Origin: Christensenella sp. UBA4263
GTDB lineage: Bacteria > Bacillota > Clostridia > Christensenellales > Aristaeellaceae
NCBI GenBank assembly: GCA_002395225.1
Contig: DGWH01000124.1
Span: 7,971-68,542, forward strand
Direction: 5' to 3'
Length of the DNA stretch: 60,572 bases
Below, piece after piece: positions 1 to 8,878 of the stretch (position 1 is its first letter; every line of letters starts with the position of its first letter). The notes beneath the pieces were generated by a model, which was not told where the DNA came from, ran no database searches, and worked only from the letters and a program-made list of their open reading frames with translations. The translations under genes were made by a program, and so were the position numbers.

Positions 1-188
1 CCGTTTCTCCGAATCTGCCGGGAGACAGGCAGACCGAATTTTAAAACTAAAAAACAAATATTGCCCTTTTTGAAAATTTCGTCGAAACAGGGATTAAATT
101 AAGCAGGGTTTTAAAGACCGGCAAAGCAGGAAAGAATGGCCAGATCTGGGTATCTGTAACGTCTGCCGGATACAGCCGGAGACCGGTT

Positions 189-194
189 TATAAT
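189..194 (+). promoter_or_regulatory. Possible -10 element (TATAAT)
   Basis: A perfect TATAAT stands just upstream of an inverted repeat and a terminator, with no gene between. No good -35 hexamer is seen 16 to 18 bases upstream, so promoter activity is uncertain. If active, it would make an untranslated RNA of about 110 bases ending at the terminator near 311. Confidence 0.35.
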
Positions 195-201
195 GGAAAT
201 G

Positions 202-227
202 ATTTATTCGGCAGTCGTCGAATAAAT
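202..227. repeat. Perfect inverted repeat (9-base arms)
   Basis: ATTTATTCG at 202-210 is mirrored by CGAATAAAT at 219-227 with an 8-base loop. It sits where transcription from the TATAAT at 189 would start, so it could be an operator or the 5' hairpin of a small RNA. A GGAGG at 231-235 follows, but the only start codon behind it (252) gives a three-codon frame. Confidence 0.5.
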
Positions 228-284
228 TCAGGAGGTTTTAAACGGACGAAGATGTCACCCTGAACGAATAGGAATTTTAACGAG

Positions 285-311
285 AAAAGCATGCCTGCGG
301 GCATGCTTTTT
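285..311. terminator. Bidirectional terminator
   Basis: Arms of 11 bases (AAAAGCATGCC / GGCATGCTTTT) close a TGCG loop and are flanked by A and T runs. It can end transcripts from the left and the minus-strand phosphopantetheinyl transferase gene, whose stop is at 333. Confidence 0.8.
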
Positions 312-332
312 GTGTACGGTGAAGCGGTCGGG

Positions 333-995
333 TTACGGCTTATTGGCCGTCTCCTGGCCTGAGGGATGAATGAGGGCTGAACCGTCAACCCAGTTCCAGC
401 TGTCGATGGGGTGAGCCGTGCAGAGGCTGTATCGGTATCCGGGAATATTGCCGCTTTTTGCGTACCAGGTACGGCCATTCAGGGAAATCGGTTTGTCCTG
501 GGTGAAAGGAAGCACATCAATGGATTTTGGGTTAAGATTCAGACCGAGCCCGGTCGCTTTCATGACACTTTCTTTCCAGGTCCAGAGTAGATGAAACCGG
601 TCCAGAGGCTGCTCATTCATCCATTCAATCTCCCGGGGAGAATAAATAGATGAAGCGATGGAAACATTGCTTTCACGAATTTCTTCAATGTCTGCGCCAA
701 TCTCCATATCGCCGGCTGCAAGAATGCACCAGTGGCCGCTGTGGGAAAGATTGAAAAAGCGTTTTCCCGGAACAAACAGTTTCCCGTATGGACCGGTCTG
801 CAGCTCAGATTCATTGCGAAGCGGGAGAGCATGCAGCAGGAGCAGTCCTGCGCCGATACAGAGAAGACGATCTTTCTCAAAACGGAAACGTTTCGCTTTC
901 TTCATGCGTTCCGGCATTGCCGTATATAACGGTGTCCAGTCCATTTGCTGAATGTCAGCGGTATGAAGTGCATAAACGGTAACAGGTTGGTGCAT
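333..995 (-). CDS. 4'-phosphopantetheinyl transferase (Sfp type)
   Basis: This enzyme moves 4'-phosphopantetheine from coenzyme A onto a serine of carrier proteins in the cytoplasm. The 220 residues match the Sfp family in size. FNLSHSG at 81-87 precedes the Mg-binding segment GADIEEIR (Asp102, Glu104), and WTWKESVMKATG (Lys141, Glu142, Lys146) is the second family signature. The start at 995 has GGAGG six to seven bases upstream. No polyketide, peptide synthase or carrier protein gene is seen nearby, so it may serve the fatty-acid carrier or a distant cluster. It is monocistronic, convergent with whatever lies left of the window. Confidence 0.9.
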   Translation of the reverse strand: MHQPVTVYALHTADIQQMDWTPLYTAMPERMKKAKRFRFEKDRLLCIGAGLLLLHALPLRNESELQTGPYGKLFVPGKRFFNLSHSGHWCILAAGDMEIGADIEEIRESNVSIASSIYSPREIEWMNEQPLDRFHLLWTWKESVMKATGLGLNLNPKSIDVLPFTQDKPISLNGRTWYAKSGNIPGYRYSLCTAHPIDSWNWVDGSALIHPSGQETANKP

Positions 996-1346
996 GTATC
1001 TTCCTCCCTCTCAATGCGGATCTTTCCCCGGAGCAGATTTGTTCCGGCCCTATATGACAAACGGTCGCTTCAGGACAGGGCCGCTCCTCAGGCACGGCCA
1101 CTGCGAAAAACAGACGAATGACGGAAAATGCCACGGCGGACAGAATCGCGAAATTCACTGGCTGCGACAGGGATCATTGGCGGTGTTTGCAAAGCTGCGG
1201 AACAGTATGCCCTGAAGCAGGGAAGTTGTCAAGCCGTGAGTGTCTGCAGAAAGGAATCGCGAAAAAGGCTCTCAAACAGCTTTGGACGGACCCAGGGCAC
1301 AGCCGGAGAGCGGTCAATCTGCAGGAAACCGGAGAATAAAAACAGG
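996..1346. other. Intergenic stretch, nothing recognised
   Basis: The two flanking genes diverge here. The short open frames on either strand lack a credible ribosome binding site and resemble no family I know. The promoter of the next gene begins at 1347. Confidence 0.6.
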
Positions 1347-1375
1347 TTGAGCAGGCGTCGAAATTCTGATAAAAT
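1347..1375 (+). promoter_or_regulatory. Promoter of the alpha-galactosidase operon
   Basis: TTGAGC (1347-1352) and TAAAAT (1370-1375) are separated by exactly 17 bases. The gene starts at 1581, which gives a leader of about 200 bases. I see no clear riboswitch or operator in that leader. Confidence 0.65.
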
Positions 1376-1580
1376 TTGGATAAAAGAATGTGGCAGAAGA
1401 GTCGGAGGCTGACGGGCAAACGTCATTCAGCGGCTTCGTATGATGGAAAGATGATGAGCAAAAAGAGGGGGCCGTTTTCCTGTGAGTGGCATCAGGATGA
1501 TGATGTGCGTTCCTTCGGGAAAAATGGTGATCATAGATACGATCTAATGAACGAAATTAATTGAGGAGTTGAGATTTACA

Positions 1581-3776
1581 ATGAGCATCCAGGTAAATGA
1601 AAGGACCGGGGTCTTTTCCCTGACAACGGCGCATACACTGTACCAGATGAAGGCAGACAGCAGCGGTGTGCTTCTGCATCTGTACTATGGACAGAAAACA
1701 GATGAGGACATGAGTTATCTGGTTCGGACGGCAGACCGGGGCTTTTCCGGAAACCCGTATGAAATGCGGAATGAGCGTACCTATTCCCTGGACCAGCTGC
1801 CGCAGGAGTATTCCGGGAGCGGAGTGGGGGATTACCGGGTTTCAGCGGTCCAGGTGACCGGTGCAAACGGAAGCCGGAGTGTGGATCTGCGGTTTGCGGG
1901 GGTCCGGACGGAGAAAGGACGGAAAGCGCTTCCCGGGATGCCCTTTGTGAGGGAAAGCGATGAAACGGAGACCCTGATTGTGACCCTGCAGGACAAGGTG
2001 ATTGGTCTTGAAGCGGAACTTCGGTATCATGTTTTTCCGTCGCAGGATGTCATTGTCCGTTCCGTACGTCTGCTGAACCGGAGCGGGCAGGAGATGGTGA
2101 TCCGGAAGGCAGCCTCTGCGTGTCTGGATTTCCCGTTCGGGGAGTATGATGTGCTGCATTTTCACGGACGTCACTGCATGGAGCGGATTCCGGAACGCAT
2201 GCCGCTGCCCCGGGGCGTGGTTTCTTTCGGTTCCCGCCGGGGAATGAGCAGTCATCACAGCAATCCCTTTGTGATTCTTTGTGAACGGCATGCGACGGAA
2301 AAGTCCGGTGAGTGCTATGGCGCCATGATGGTGTATTCCGGAAATCATCTGGAGGAGATGGAGGTGGACCAGGTTGGTGGTGTCCGGCTTGTTTCGGGCA
2401 TTCACCCGGATGGATTTGCCTGGACACTGGCACCGGGCGAGGCATTTGAAACGCCTGAGGTCATTCTGTCATTCAGTGCACAGGGCCTGAACGGCCTGAG
2501 CCGTCAGTATCATGACATTCTCCGTCAGCAGGTGATTGCCGCCCGCTGGAGACAGCCCAGGCCTGTTCTGATCAACAGCTGGGAAGCAGCCTATTTTGAT
2601 TTTGACGCGGAGAAGATCCTGAATTTTGCCCGTGCTGCCCGGGAGATGGGCATGGAAATGCTGGTACTGGACGATGGATGGTTCGGCAAACGGGATGATG
2701 ACAGTTCGGGTCTGGGCGACTGGGTGGTCAATGAACGCAAGCTCGGATGCAGCATGCGGGAGCTCTCTGACCGGGTGCATGAGATGGGAATGAAGTTCGG
2801 ACTGTGGTTTGAACCGGAGATGATCAGTGAGGATTCGGATCTTTACCGGGCACATCCGGACTGGGCACTCACGGATCCGGACCGGAAACCGGTGATGTCA
2901 CGGAATCAGATGGTGCTGGACATGTCCAGAGAGGACGTGGTGGATTACATCTATAAGGCCATGTGTGCCGTGCTGGATGAGGCCAGAATCGAATACGTGA
3001 AGTGGGACTTTAACCGGTCTGTCGCCAATGTATATTCTCATGCTCTGCCGGCCAATCGTCAGGGAGAGGTGGCGCACCGGTTTATGCTGGGAACCTACCG
3101 GCTTCTGGAGCGGCTTGAGGCGCGGTATCCTGACCTGATGATTGAGGGCTGCTCCGGCGGAGGCGGACGTTTTGACGCGGGAATGCTGTTTTACTGTCCC
3201 CAGATCTGGTGCTCGGATGATACGGACGCGGTCGAGCGGCTGGAGATTCAGCGGGGCACTTCGTATGGCTATCCGGTCAGTGCCATGGGATCCCACGTGT
3301 CGGCATCCCCCAATCACCAGACCGGCCGGATTGTGTCGCTGAATACCAGAGGAATCGTGGCTCAGTCAGGCACGTTTGGCATTGAACTGAATCCGGAAAA
3401 GCTGTCGGAAACAGAAAAGGACAGCATCCGGGAGCAGGTTCGGGCGTATCACCGCTATCAGGAACTGATTGCCGATGGAACCTATTACCGCCTGACGGAA
3501 CTGGATGAAAACCGGGATTATGTCGCCTGGATGATCACCTCCCGGGATGGCAGTGAGGCACTGGTCAGTCTGGTTATGACCCATGTGCGGGCCAATTCGC
3601 CCTTCCCGTATATCCGTCTTCAGGGGCTGCTGCCCGGGGAAACGTATCAGCTGGAAGGGACGGACAGATGCTTTACCGGCGCGGCCCTGATGCATGGCGG
3701 TGTGGCAGTGGACCAGGCCAGAGAGGATTATGAGGCTGTACAGCTGCATTTTGTGAGCACACGGAAGAAAGGGTAA
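1581..3776 (+). CDS. Alpha-galactosidase, GH36
   Basis: It hydrolyses terminal alpha-1,6-galactose from melibiose, raffinose and related oligosaccharides. The 731 residues fit the GH36 form with an N-terminal beta-sandwich, a TIM barrel and a C-terminal beta domain. Barrel signatures are LDDGWFGKRDDD, KWDFNRS with nucleophile Asp476, EGCSGGGGRFD, and WCSDDTDAVERL with acid/base Asp546. The 70-residue gap between the two acids equals that in characterised Geobacillus enzymes. ATG at 1581 is preferred over an in-frame TTG at 1569, because GAGGAG (1563-1568) is 12 bases before the ATG and touches the TTG. There is no signal peptide, so it acts inside the cell after import. The next gene starts 5 bases after the stop. 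Confidence 0.95.
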   Translation: MSIQVNERTGVFSLTTAHTLYQMKADSSGVLLHLYYGQKTDEDMSYLVRTADRGFSGNPYEMRNERTYSLDQLPQEYSGSGVGDYRVSAVQVTGANGSRSVDLRFAGVRTEKGRKALPGMPFVRESDETETLIVTLQDKVIGLEAELRYHVFPSQDVIVRSVRLLNRSGQEMVIRKAASACLDFPFGEYDVLHFHGRHCMERIPERMPLPRGVVSFGSRRGMSSHHSNPFVILCERHATEKSGECYGAMMVYSGNHLEEMEVDQVGGVRLVSGIHPDGFAWTLAPGEAFETPEVILSFSAQGLNGLSRQYHDILRQQVIAARWRQPRPVLINSWEAAYFDFDAEKILNFARAAREMGMEMLVLDDGWFGKRDDDSSGLGDWVVNERKLGCSMRELSDRVHEMGMKFGLWFEPEMISEDSDLYRAHPDWALTDPDRKPVMSRNQMVLDMSREDVVDYIYKAMCAVLDEARIEYVKWDFNRSVANVYSHALPANRQGEVAHRFMLGTYRLLERLEARYPDLMIEGCSGGGGRFDAGMLFYCPQIWCSDDTDAVERLEIQRGTSYGYPVSAMGSHVSASPNHQTGRIVSLNTRGIVAQSGTFGIELNPEKLSETEKDSIREQVRAYHRYQELIADGTYYRLTELDENRDYVAWMITSRDGSEALVSLVMTHVRANSPFPYIRLQGLLPGETYQLEGTDRCFTGAALMHGGVAVDQAREDYEAVQLHFVSTRKKG

Positions 3777-3781
3777 GGCAA

Positions 3782-5440
3782 ATGTTTGAGAATATTCAGC
3801 GGATTCCGGATGTCGTAATGGTGGAAAATGATCCGGCTCAGCCGGATGAAATGAAAGCGGGCTGTTTCCGGGTTAAGGATGTGTGTGTTGAGACCAATTG
3901 TGAGGATGACCGGCTGGCTGTCTGGGTGACGGCCGGGGATTCTCCTCTTTGCAAGGTACGGCTTCGCTGGCATTTTGCCGGACGGCTTCGGGGCCAGGTT
4001 CTGGGGGATGCCTGGGAGCGTTCCTATGGGGATCTTGCCTGGCACAATATCCTGCCTTATCAGACATTACCCTGGTATGCCCTGGTCAAACAGGCGAATG
4101 GCACGACGGGATACGGCGTGCGTGTTCGCCCTGCGGCCATCTGCAGCTGGATGATTGATACGGAGGGGATTACCCTCTGGCTGGATGTCCGCTGCGGCGG
4201 AGAGGGTGTCCTGCTGGCCGGACGCCGTCTGCTGGCGGCGGAGGTCGTTTGCCGGAACTATAAAGGGATTGGCACATTTGAGGCAGCGCAGAAGTTCTGC
4301 CGGACCATGTGCAGCGATCCGATTCTGCCGGAGAAACCGGTATATGGTTCCAACAACTGGTATTATGCCTATGGACGCAGTTCCCGTGAGGATGTTCTGA
4401 GGGATGCGGCCTATCTGGCCAGACTGACCGAGGGGATTCCGAACCGGCCCTATTTTGTGATCGATGACTGCTGGCAGCGGGATCGCTATCATGCGGACGG
4501 GACCTTTGAGGAGACGTACAATGGCGGCCCCTGGACGCCCAATGCGCATTTTGGCGATATGGGCACACTGGCCGGTGAAATCCGGAATATGGGCGTGATC
4601 CCCGGCATCTGGGTACGCCTTCTGCAGGACAACAGTCCGGACATTCCGGCGTCCTGGCGCCTGCCCCATAACGGTGCCCTGGATCCCTCCGTTCCGGAGG
4701 CACTGGAGCATGTCAAGGGGATCGTTTCACAGATCGGTGCATGGGGATTCCGCCTGCTCAAGCATGACTTTACCACCTTTGACCTGATGAACCGCTGGGG
4801 CAGCGAAATGCCCTATGAAATGGCGGATGAGGGCTGGCACTTTGCGGACCGGAGCCGGACGAGTGCCGAGATTATTGTGGCACTGTATGAGGCCATTCTG
4901 GAAAGTGCCTCGCAGCATGACATGCTGGTTCTTGGATGCAATACCGTCGGGCATCTCGGGGCCGGGCTGATGCATATGCACCGCACCGGGGATGATACCA
5001 GCGGACTGATGTGGGAACGCACGCTGCGGATCGGGGTCAATACCCTGGCGTTCCGCCTGCCGCAGCACAGGGCATTTTTTGACATTGACGCGGACTGCAT
5101 CGGGATTTCAGATCTGATTCCGTGGCAATATAACCGGCAGTGGGGCAGACTGCTGGCCGGCAGCGGAACCTCCCTGTTCTATTCCGTCAAGCCGGATACG
5201 CTCCCGCACGATCAGGAGGAGGAACTTGCCGGGATGCTGCGCCGCAATGCGGCCGCCGCAGAACCCGCGGTGCCGCTGGACTGGGAAAACACGGCACTGC
5301 CGCAGGACTGGCTGCTGGATGGTAATGTGGCTACCTTCAACTGGTATGAACCCTGGGGACTTCGGGTCGGCTGTGCCACCGGTCCAATCTGGGAAAAGGT
5401 CTGGAAAGAGGTCAGCCGTTCGCTGAGAGATCCGAACTGA
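3782..5440 (+). CDS. Clan-D glycosidase, alpha-galactosidase-like
   Basis: This cytoplasmic protein of 552 residues has an N-terminal beta-rich part and a TIM barrel of the GH27/GH36 (clan GH-D) type. FVIDDCWQRDRYH starts the barrel, LKHDFTTFD places the expected nucleophile Asp in a KxD context, and HRTGDDTSGLMWER carries the likely acid/base Asp. It is clearly not a close copy of the GH36 gene upstream, with which it is cotranscribed (5-base gap). The two probably act on different alpha-galactosides or on different ends of the same substrate. Exact family and substrate are unknown; an alpha-galactosidase or alpha-N-acetylgalactosaminidase role fits the fold. The ribosome binding site is weak, so translation may be coupled to the upstream gene. 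Confidence 0.75.
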   Translation: MFENIQRIPDVVMVENDPAQPDEMKAGCFRVKDVCVETNCEDDRLAVWVTAGDSPLCKVRLRWHFAGRLRGQVLGDAWERSYGDLAWHNILPYQTLPWYALVKQANGTTGYGVRVRPAAICSWMIDTEGITLWLDVRCGGEGVLLAGRRLLAAEVVCRNYKGIGTFEAAQKFCRTMCSDPILPEKPVYGSNNWYYAYGRSSREDVLRDAAYLARLTEGIPNRPYFVIDDCWQRDRYHADGTFEETYNGGPWTPNAHFGDMGTLAGEIRNMGVIPGIWVRLLQDNSPDIPASWRLPHNGALDPSVPEALEHVKGIVSQIGAWGFRLLKHDFTTFDLMNRWGSEMPYEMADEGWHFADRSRTSAEIIVALYEAILESASQHDMLVLGCNTVGHLGAGLMHMHRTGDDTSGLMWERTLRIGVNTLAFRLPQHRAFFDIDADCIGISDLIPWQYNRQWGRLLAGSGTSLFYSVKPDTLPHDQEEELAGMLRRNAAAAEPAVPLDWENTALPQDWLLDGNVATFNWYEPWGLRVGCATGPIWEKVWKEVSRSLRDPN

Positions 5441-5498
5441 CGAAAAATGCCCGGAGGCGAATGAATGCTGTCAGCCATACGGCTTTGTTCCGACAGGA

Positions 5499-5621
5499 AT
5501 CTGACAAGCTGCCGCTGCATGGGGCACTCTTTTACGGGCCTCACGGCTGGTCATTTGCCTGAGAGGCTTTGTCATGGTCCGGATCTGACAATCTGTCGCT
5601 GGTTGGGCCTCTCTTTTCCGG
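5499..5621 (+). repeat. Imperfect direct repeat, two 39-base copies
   Basis: The copies are at 5499-5537 and 5583-5621, match at 32 of 39 positions and are 84 bases apart. Both begin ATCTGACAA, and similarity extends left into a shared GGCTTTGT segment. They lie between the glycosidase stop and the malQ promoter. They are non-coding, and no open frame spans both. Confidence 0.6.
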
Positions 5622-5637
5622 ATGATAAAGATGGATA

Positions 5638-5666
5638 TTGAACTTGAAGGGCGAAATTGTTAAAAT
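5638..5666 (+). promoter_or_regulatory. malQ promoter
   Basis: TTGAAC (5638-5643), a 17-base spacer and TAAAAT (5661-5666). Near the predicted start site an 8-base inverted repeat, CGGTTTTT at 5673-5680 and AAAAACCG at 5695-5702, could bind a regulator. Confidence 0.7.
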
Positions 5667-5732
5667 AGTGTCCGGTTTTTCTGTTCCCAAAATGAAAAAC
5701 CGTCAGAGAACTTATAAGTGAGGAGATTTATC

Positions 5733-7277
5733 ATGAGTCGCACTGCGGGAATTCTTATGCCTGTTTCCAGTCTTCCCAGCAAATACGGGATCGGCTGTTT
5801 TGATGAGGCGGCGTATCAGTTCGTCGATTTTCTGGAGAGATCCGGACAGACCTACTGGCAGATCCTGCCGCTGAACCCGCCGAACCATATGCCCCTGGCG
5901 TATGATTCACCTTATCAGGGATTCTCCGCGTTTGCCGGAAATCCGTTTTACATCAGTCTGGATGCACTGGAGAAGGAAGGCCTTCTGACACGCGAGGAAA
6001 TTGATGCCGAGGACTTCGGAATTGATCCGGACAGGATTGATTATGAGAAACTGAATGCCCGCCGGCTGCCGCTGCTGAGAAAAGCCTATGAGCGCAGCGA
6101 GATCTACAAGCGGGAGGACTATCAGGAGTTCACCCGGAACAATGGATGGTGGCTTGATGACTATGCCCTGTTCATGGCACTCAAGGACTTTTTCGGCGGA
6201 AAAGAATGGCCTGAATGGCCGCATGACATCAGCCATCGCTGGCAGAATGCCATTGATTATTACAACCGGGAACTGTATTTTGACATTGAGTTTCACAAGT
6301 TCCTGCAGTTTGAATTCGATCAGCAGTGGAGAGCACTGAAAGCCTATGCCAACGGCAAAAAGATTCAGATTATCGGCGATATTCCGATCTATGTTTCCTT
6401 TGACAGCGCGGATGTCTGGGCACATCCGGACATGTTCCAGCTGGATGAGGACAATCATCAGACCGCAGTCGCGGGTTGCCCGCCGGATGATTTCGCGGTG
6501 GATGGCCAGATCTGGGGAACGCCGCTGTACCGCTGGGATAAGCATATGGAGGACGGGTTTGGCTGGTGGATGGCCCGCCTCTGGTACAACTTCGAACAGT
6601 GTGATCTGCTGAGAATCGACCATTTCCGCGGACTGGATGAGTATTTCGCCATCCCGGCCGGCAAAGGGGCAAAAGACGGCAAATGGATGAAGGGACCCGG
6701 AATGGCTCTGTTCCATCAGATGGCGCGGAACATGGGATACAAGCCGGTCATCGTGGAGGATCTGGGTTACATGACCGAATCTGTCCGGCAGATGGTGCGC
6801 GAGTCCGGTTATCCGAACATGAAAGTTCTGCAGTTTGCCTTTGATCCCGATGACACCCATGCCCTGAATGATTATCTGATTCATAACATTCCGGAACACT
6901 GCGTGGTCTATCCGGGCACCCATGACAATGATCCGGTGAACGGCTGGTTTGCGTCCCTGAAGCCGGAAATCCAGCAGATGATCTGCGATTACTTCGGCGT
7001 CAAAATGAGTGATGCGCCGCATATGCATGAAGTATTTGTCCGCGCAGCCATGATCAGCCGTGCCGAGACCTGTGTCATTCAGCTTCAGGATCATCTCGGA
7101 CTGGGCAGTGAGGCGAGAATCAACAATCCTGCGCATCAGGAGGACAACTGGTTCTGGCGTCTCCGGCCGGGCATGCTGACCAAAAAGGTTGAGGAGAAGA
7201 TCTTCGGACTGACCCGCAGCTATGGCCGCCTGAACTGGGAGGCGGAGAGCGTTAAGAACTATCCCTTTAAAAAGTAA
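5733..7277 (+). CDS. malQ: 4-alpha-glucanotransferase (amylomaltase), GH77
   Basis: MalQ moves glucan segments between alpha-1,4-glucans, which lets maltose and maltotriose enter glycogen or maltodextrin metabolism in the cytoplasm. The 514 residues match the short Thermus-type enzyme. Catalytic residues are visible: nucleophile Asp296 in RIDHFRG, acid/base Glu342 in VEDLGYMT and stabilising Asp398 in GTHDNDP. Their spacing closely tracks the Thermus aquaticus residues 293, 340 and 395. ATG 5733 with AGGAG seven bases upstream is preferred over GTG at 5718. It has its own promoter and a strong terminator, so it is a single-gene unit. Confidence 0.97.
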   Translation: MSRTAGILMPVSSLPSKYGIGCFDEAAYQFVDFLERSGQTYWQILPLNPPNHMPLAYDSPYQGFSAFAGNPFYISLDALEKEGLLTREEIDAEDFGIDPDRIDYEKLNARRLPLLRKAYERSEIYKREDYQEFTRNNGWWLDDYALFMALKDFFGGKEWPEWPHDISHRWQNAIDYYNRELYFDIEFHKFLQFEFDQQWRALKAYANGKKIQIIGDIPIYVSFDSADVWAHPDMFQLDEDNHQTAVAGCPPDDFAVDGQIWGTPLYRWDKHMEDGFGWWMARLWYNFEQCDLLRIDHFRGLDEYFAIPAGKGAKDGKWMKGPGMALFHQMARNMGYKPVIVEDLGYMTESVRQMVRESGYPNMKVLQFAFDPDDTHALNDYLIHNIPEHCVVYPGTHDNDPVNGWFASLKPEIQQMICDYFGVKMSDAPHMHEVFVRAAMISRAETCVIQLQDHLGLGSEARINNPAHQEDNWFWRLRPGMLTKKVEEKIFGLTRSYGRLNWEAESVKNYPFKK

Positions 7278-7290
7278 ACAGCCCAGACGC

Positions 7291-7322
7291 AGCCGGAGCA
7301 GTTTCTGCTCCGGCTGGTTTAT
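7291..7322 (+). terminator. malQ terminator
   Basis: An 11-base perfect stem (7291-7301 with 7305-7315) closes a TTT loop and is followed by a short T-rich tail, 14 bases after the malQ stop. Confidence 0.75.
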
Positions 7323-7358
7323 TCCGGGCATGCAATGCCCCTTTCAACCATCCGTTTA

Positions 7359-7388
7359 TTGCAATGGAAGGAGATGCTGTGATATAAC
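7359..7388 (+). promoter_or_regulatory. Promoter of the membrane metalloprotease gene
   Basis: TTGCAA (7359-7364), an 18-base spacer and an extended -10, TGA-TATAAC (TATAAC at 7383-7388). The gene starts at 7505. Confidence 0.5.
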
Positions 7389-7504
7389 GGTTCCGTGAAA
7401 CTGGCCGATGGAGTGGCCCTGCCGCACCGCGACAGGAAGAGCAATTCGTGCTGCTGGCAACGTGTCTGGGACAAATGACCAGAGTTGAGGAGGAGGATGA
7501 CACC

Positions 7505-8704
7505 ATGAGAAAAAACTTGTCTTTTTCAACGAGGGAACAGGCCGGCGTGATCCTGGGCTATCATCCTGATCAGGGATACATTTATCCTGTCCGGAAAGAA
7601 AGGCATTCCCGTTTTGCCGGAAACCGGGATGGAATCGCCGATTATCTGGTCAACAACGTTTTCTGGATGCTGATCGGGATGGTCTGGTTTCGGCTCTTCC
7701 TGTTCAGATCCCTTGAGCATCAGACACTCGTCCTGTCCAAGGCTGTTCTGTGGGGACTTGTCCTGACCGGAACAGGTCTTGGAACACTCCTGAATATCCG
7801 GCATCACCGAAATATCATCAGCGTCTGTTTTAATCTGCTGATCGGATACGGAATCTATACGGTGCTTGCCTATATGCCTGTCCGTCCGGAACTGATCAGC
7901 ACAGTGCTGCTTTATCTCACCTCTGCGGTTTCGGCATTCCTTACATGGCAGGTTGTCAGGCGGGTTATGGCCGGGCAGTCTGTCCTGCCTGAGGGCCGCT
8001 GGATGGCGATGGTCATGCAGAGAATGATTGGGTTCGGCTTTGCCGTGATCATTGCGGTGACGGGATCGGCACGCGCGTTTAATTCAGCGCTGATCAAAGC
8101 CGCGGTGCCGCCGGCCGGTGACAATACCGAAGCACAGACCATCCAGAACAACATGAATACCCTGACGGCGCTGGCTGACGGAAGATGGGAACAGTACACT
8201 GCCCGGGAAAAGCTGAATGTCCTTCAGACCGTGGCCAATATCGAGCGGAACTATCTGGGACTGCCGCATGAACTGAATGTGGGTGCTGAGGATATGAGCC
8301 GGGACAAGGCGGGAACCTACCATGACAAAACACATGAAATCCGGATCAGCATGACATCTCTGTTATACGATTCCCCGTGGGAACTGATCAATACTGTCTG
8401 TCATGAGGCCTGTCATGCGTATCAGCATCGTCTGGTCGATCTGCTGCTCGAGTCCGGTCAGGAAAGCAGAGGCCTTATCCTCTTTCGGGATGTCAGGGAA
8501 TATGCCCAGGAGTTCCAGAATTATACCGGCACAGACGGGAATTTCGATTCCTACTACTATCAGCAATGTGAAAGTGATGCAAGGAATTTTGCGGAGGAGT
8601 CAGAACGGGAGTATTTCATCCGGATAAAGGATTATCTGTATCCGGACAATGAACAGGTGAGTCCATCTGCAGAGCCGCCTGCGGTCAGAGAAATCATGAC
8701 TTGA
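7505..8704 (+). CDS. Membrane-anchored zinc metallopeptidase-like protein (HEACH)
   Basis: I do not recognise a named family. The 399 residues have a short N-terminal region, then about five hydrophobic segments between residues 45 and 195, then a soluble domain. That domain carries HEACHAYQH (His300-Glu301-x-x-His304), an HExxH zinc-protease site, with a downstream acidic stretch (ESDARNFAEESERE) that could supply the third, gluzincin-like ligand. The start at 7505 has AGGAGGAGG eight bases upstream; a GTG at 7448 is in frame but poorly placed. An M29 peptidase follows with its own promoter. The substrate is unknown. The orientation, with the protease on the outer or inner face, cannot be told reliably. 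Confidence 0.6.
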   Translation: MRKNLSFSTREQAGVILGYHPDQGYIYPVRKERHSRFAGNRDGIADYLVNNVFWMLIGMVWFRLFLFRSLEHQTLVLSKAVLWGLVLTGTGLGTLLNIRHHRNIISVCFNLLIGYGIYTVLAYMPVRPELISTVLLYLTSAVSAFLTWQVVRRVMAGQSVLPEGRWMAMVMQRMIGFGFAVIIAVTGSARAFNSALIKAAVPPAGDNTEAQTIQNNMNTLTALADGRWEQYTAREKLNVLQTVANIERNYLGLPHELNVGAEDMSRDKAGTYHDKTHEIRISMTSLLYDSPWELINTVCHEACHAYQHRLVDLLLESGQESRGLILFRDVREYAQEFQNYTGTDGNFDSYYYQQCESDARNFAEESEREYFIRIKDYLYPDNEQVSPSAEPPAVREIMT

Positions 8705-8730
8705 CACGAACGGACGGGATGCGTTATAAC
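8701..8730 (+). promoter_or_regulatory. Promoter of the M29 aminopeptidase
   Basis: A perfect TTGACA at 8701-8706 overlaps the stop codon of the upstream gene and is followed by TATAAC at 8725-8730 (18-base spacer). It implies a leader of about 165 bases. Confidence 0.75.
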
Positions 8731-8739
8731 AGTGACACA

Positions 8740-8878
8740 ATGAGGTGCATCCGGAAAGAAACCACTCTGCAGAGCGGAAGAGGAGAGTCACGATTCTCCG
8801 GACAGTTTTGATGAGATCAGAGAAAACGATTCTGAGTGACGGGAATGAACCGGTCAGGATCACCGGAACGCACCTTGT
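8740..8878 (+). ncRNA. Candidate structured 5' leader
   Basis: AGGTGC (8743-8748) pairs with GCACCT (8870-8875) and can extend with G-U pairs, enclosing about 120 bases. Inside are four local pairings: CTCTGCAGAG (8765-8774), GGAGA/TCTCC (8782-8799), TCAGA/TCTGA (8817-8835) and CCGGT/ACCGG (8850-8866). The 3' arm ends about 12 bases before the ribosome binding site. This is a riboswitch-like layout, but I do not recognise a known class. Confidence 0.4.

Noticed and set aside
252..263. Three-codon frame after a GGAGG
   Set aside because: The spacing to the start codon is 16 bases, too long for efficient initiation; more likely chance.
1128..1412. 94-codon frame before the alpha-galactosidase promoter
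   Set aside because: No ribosome binding site, Arg/Cys-rich random-like composition, and it runs through the promoter of the real gene.
1569..1580. TTG start for the alpha-galactosidase
   Set aside because: It abuts the GAGGAG with no spacing; ATG at 1581 is correctly placed.
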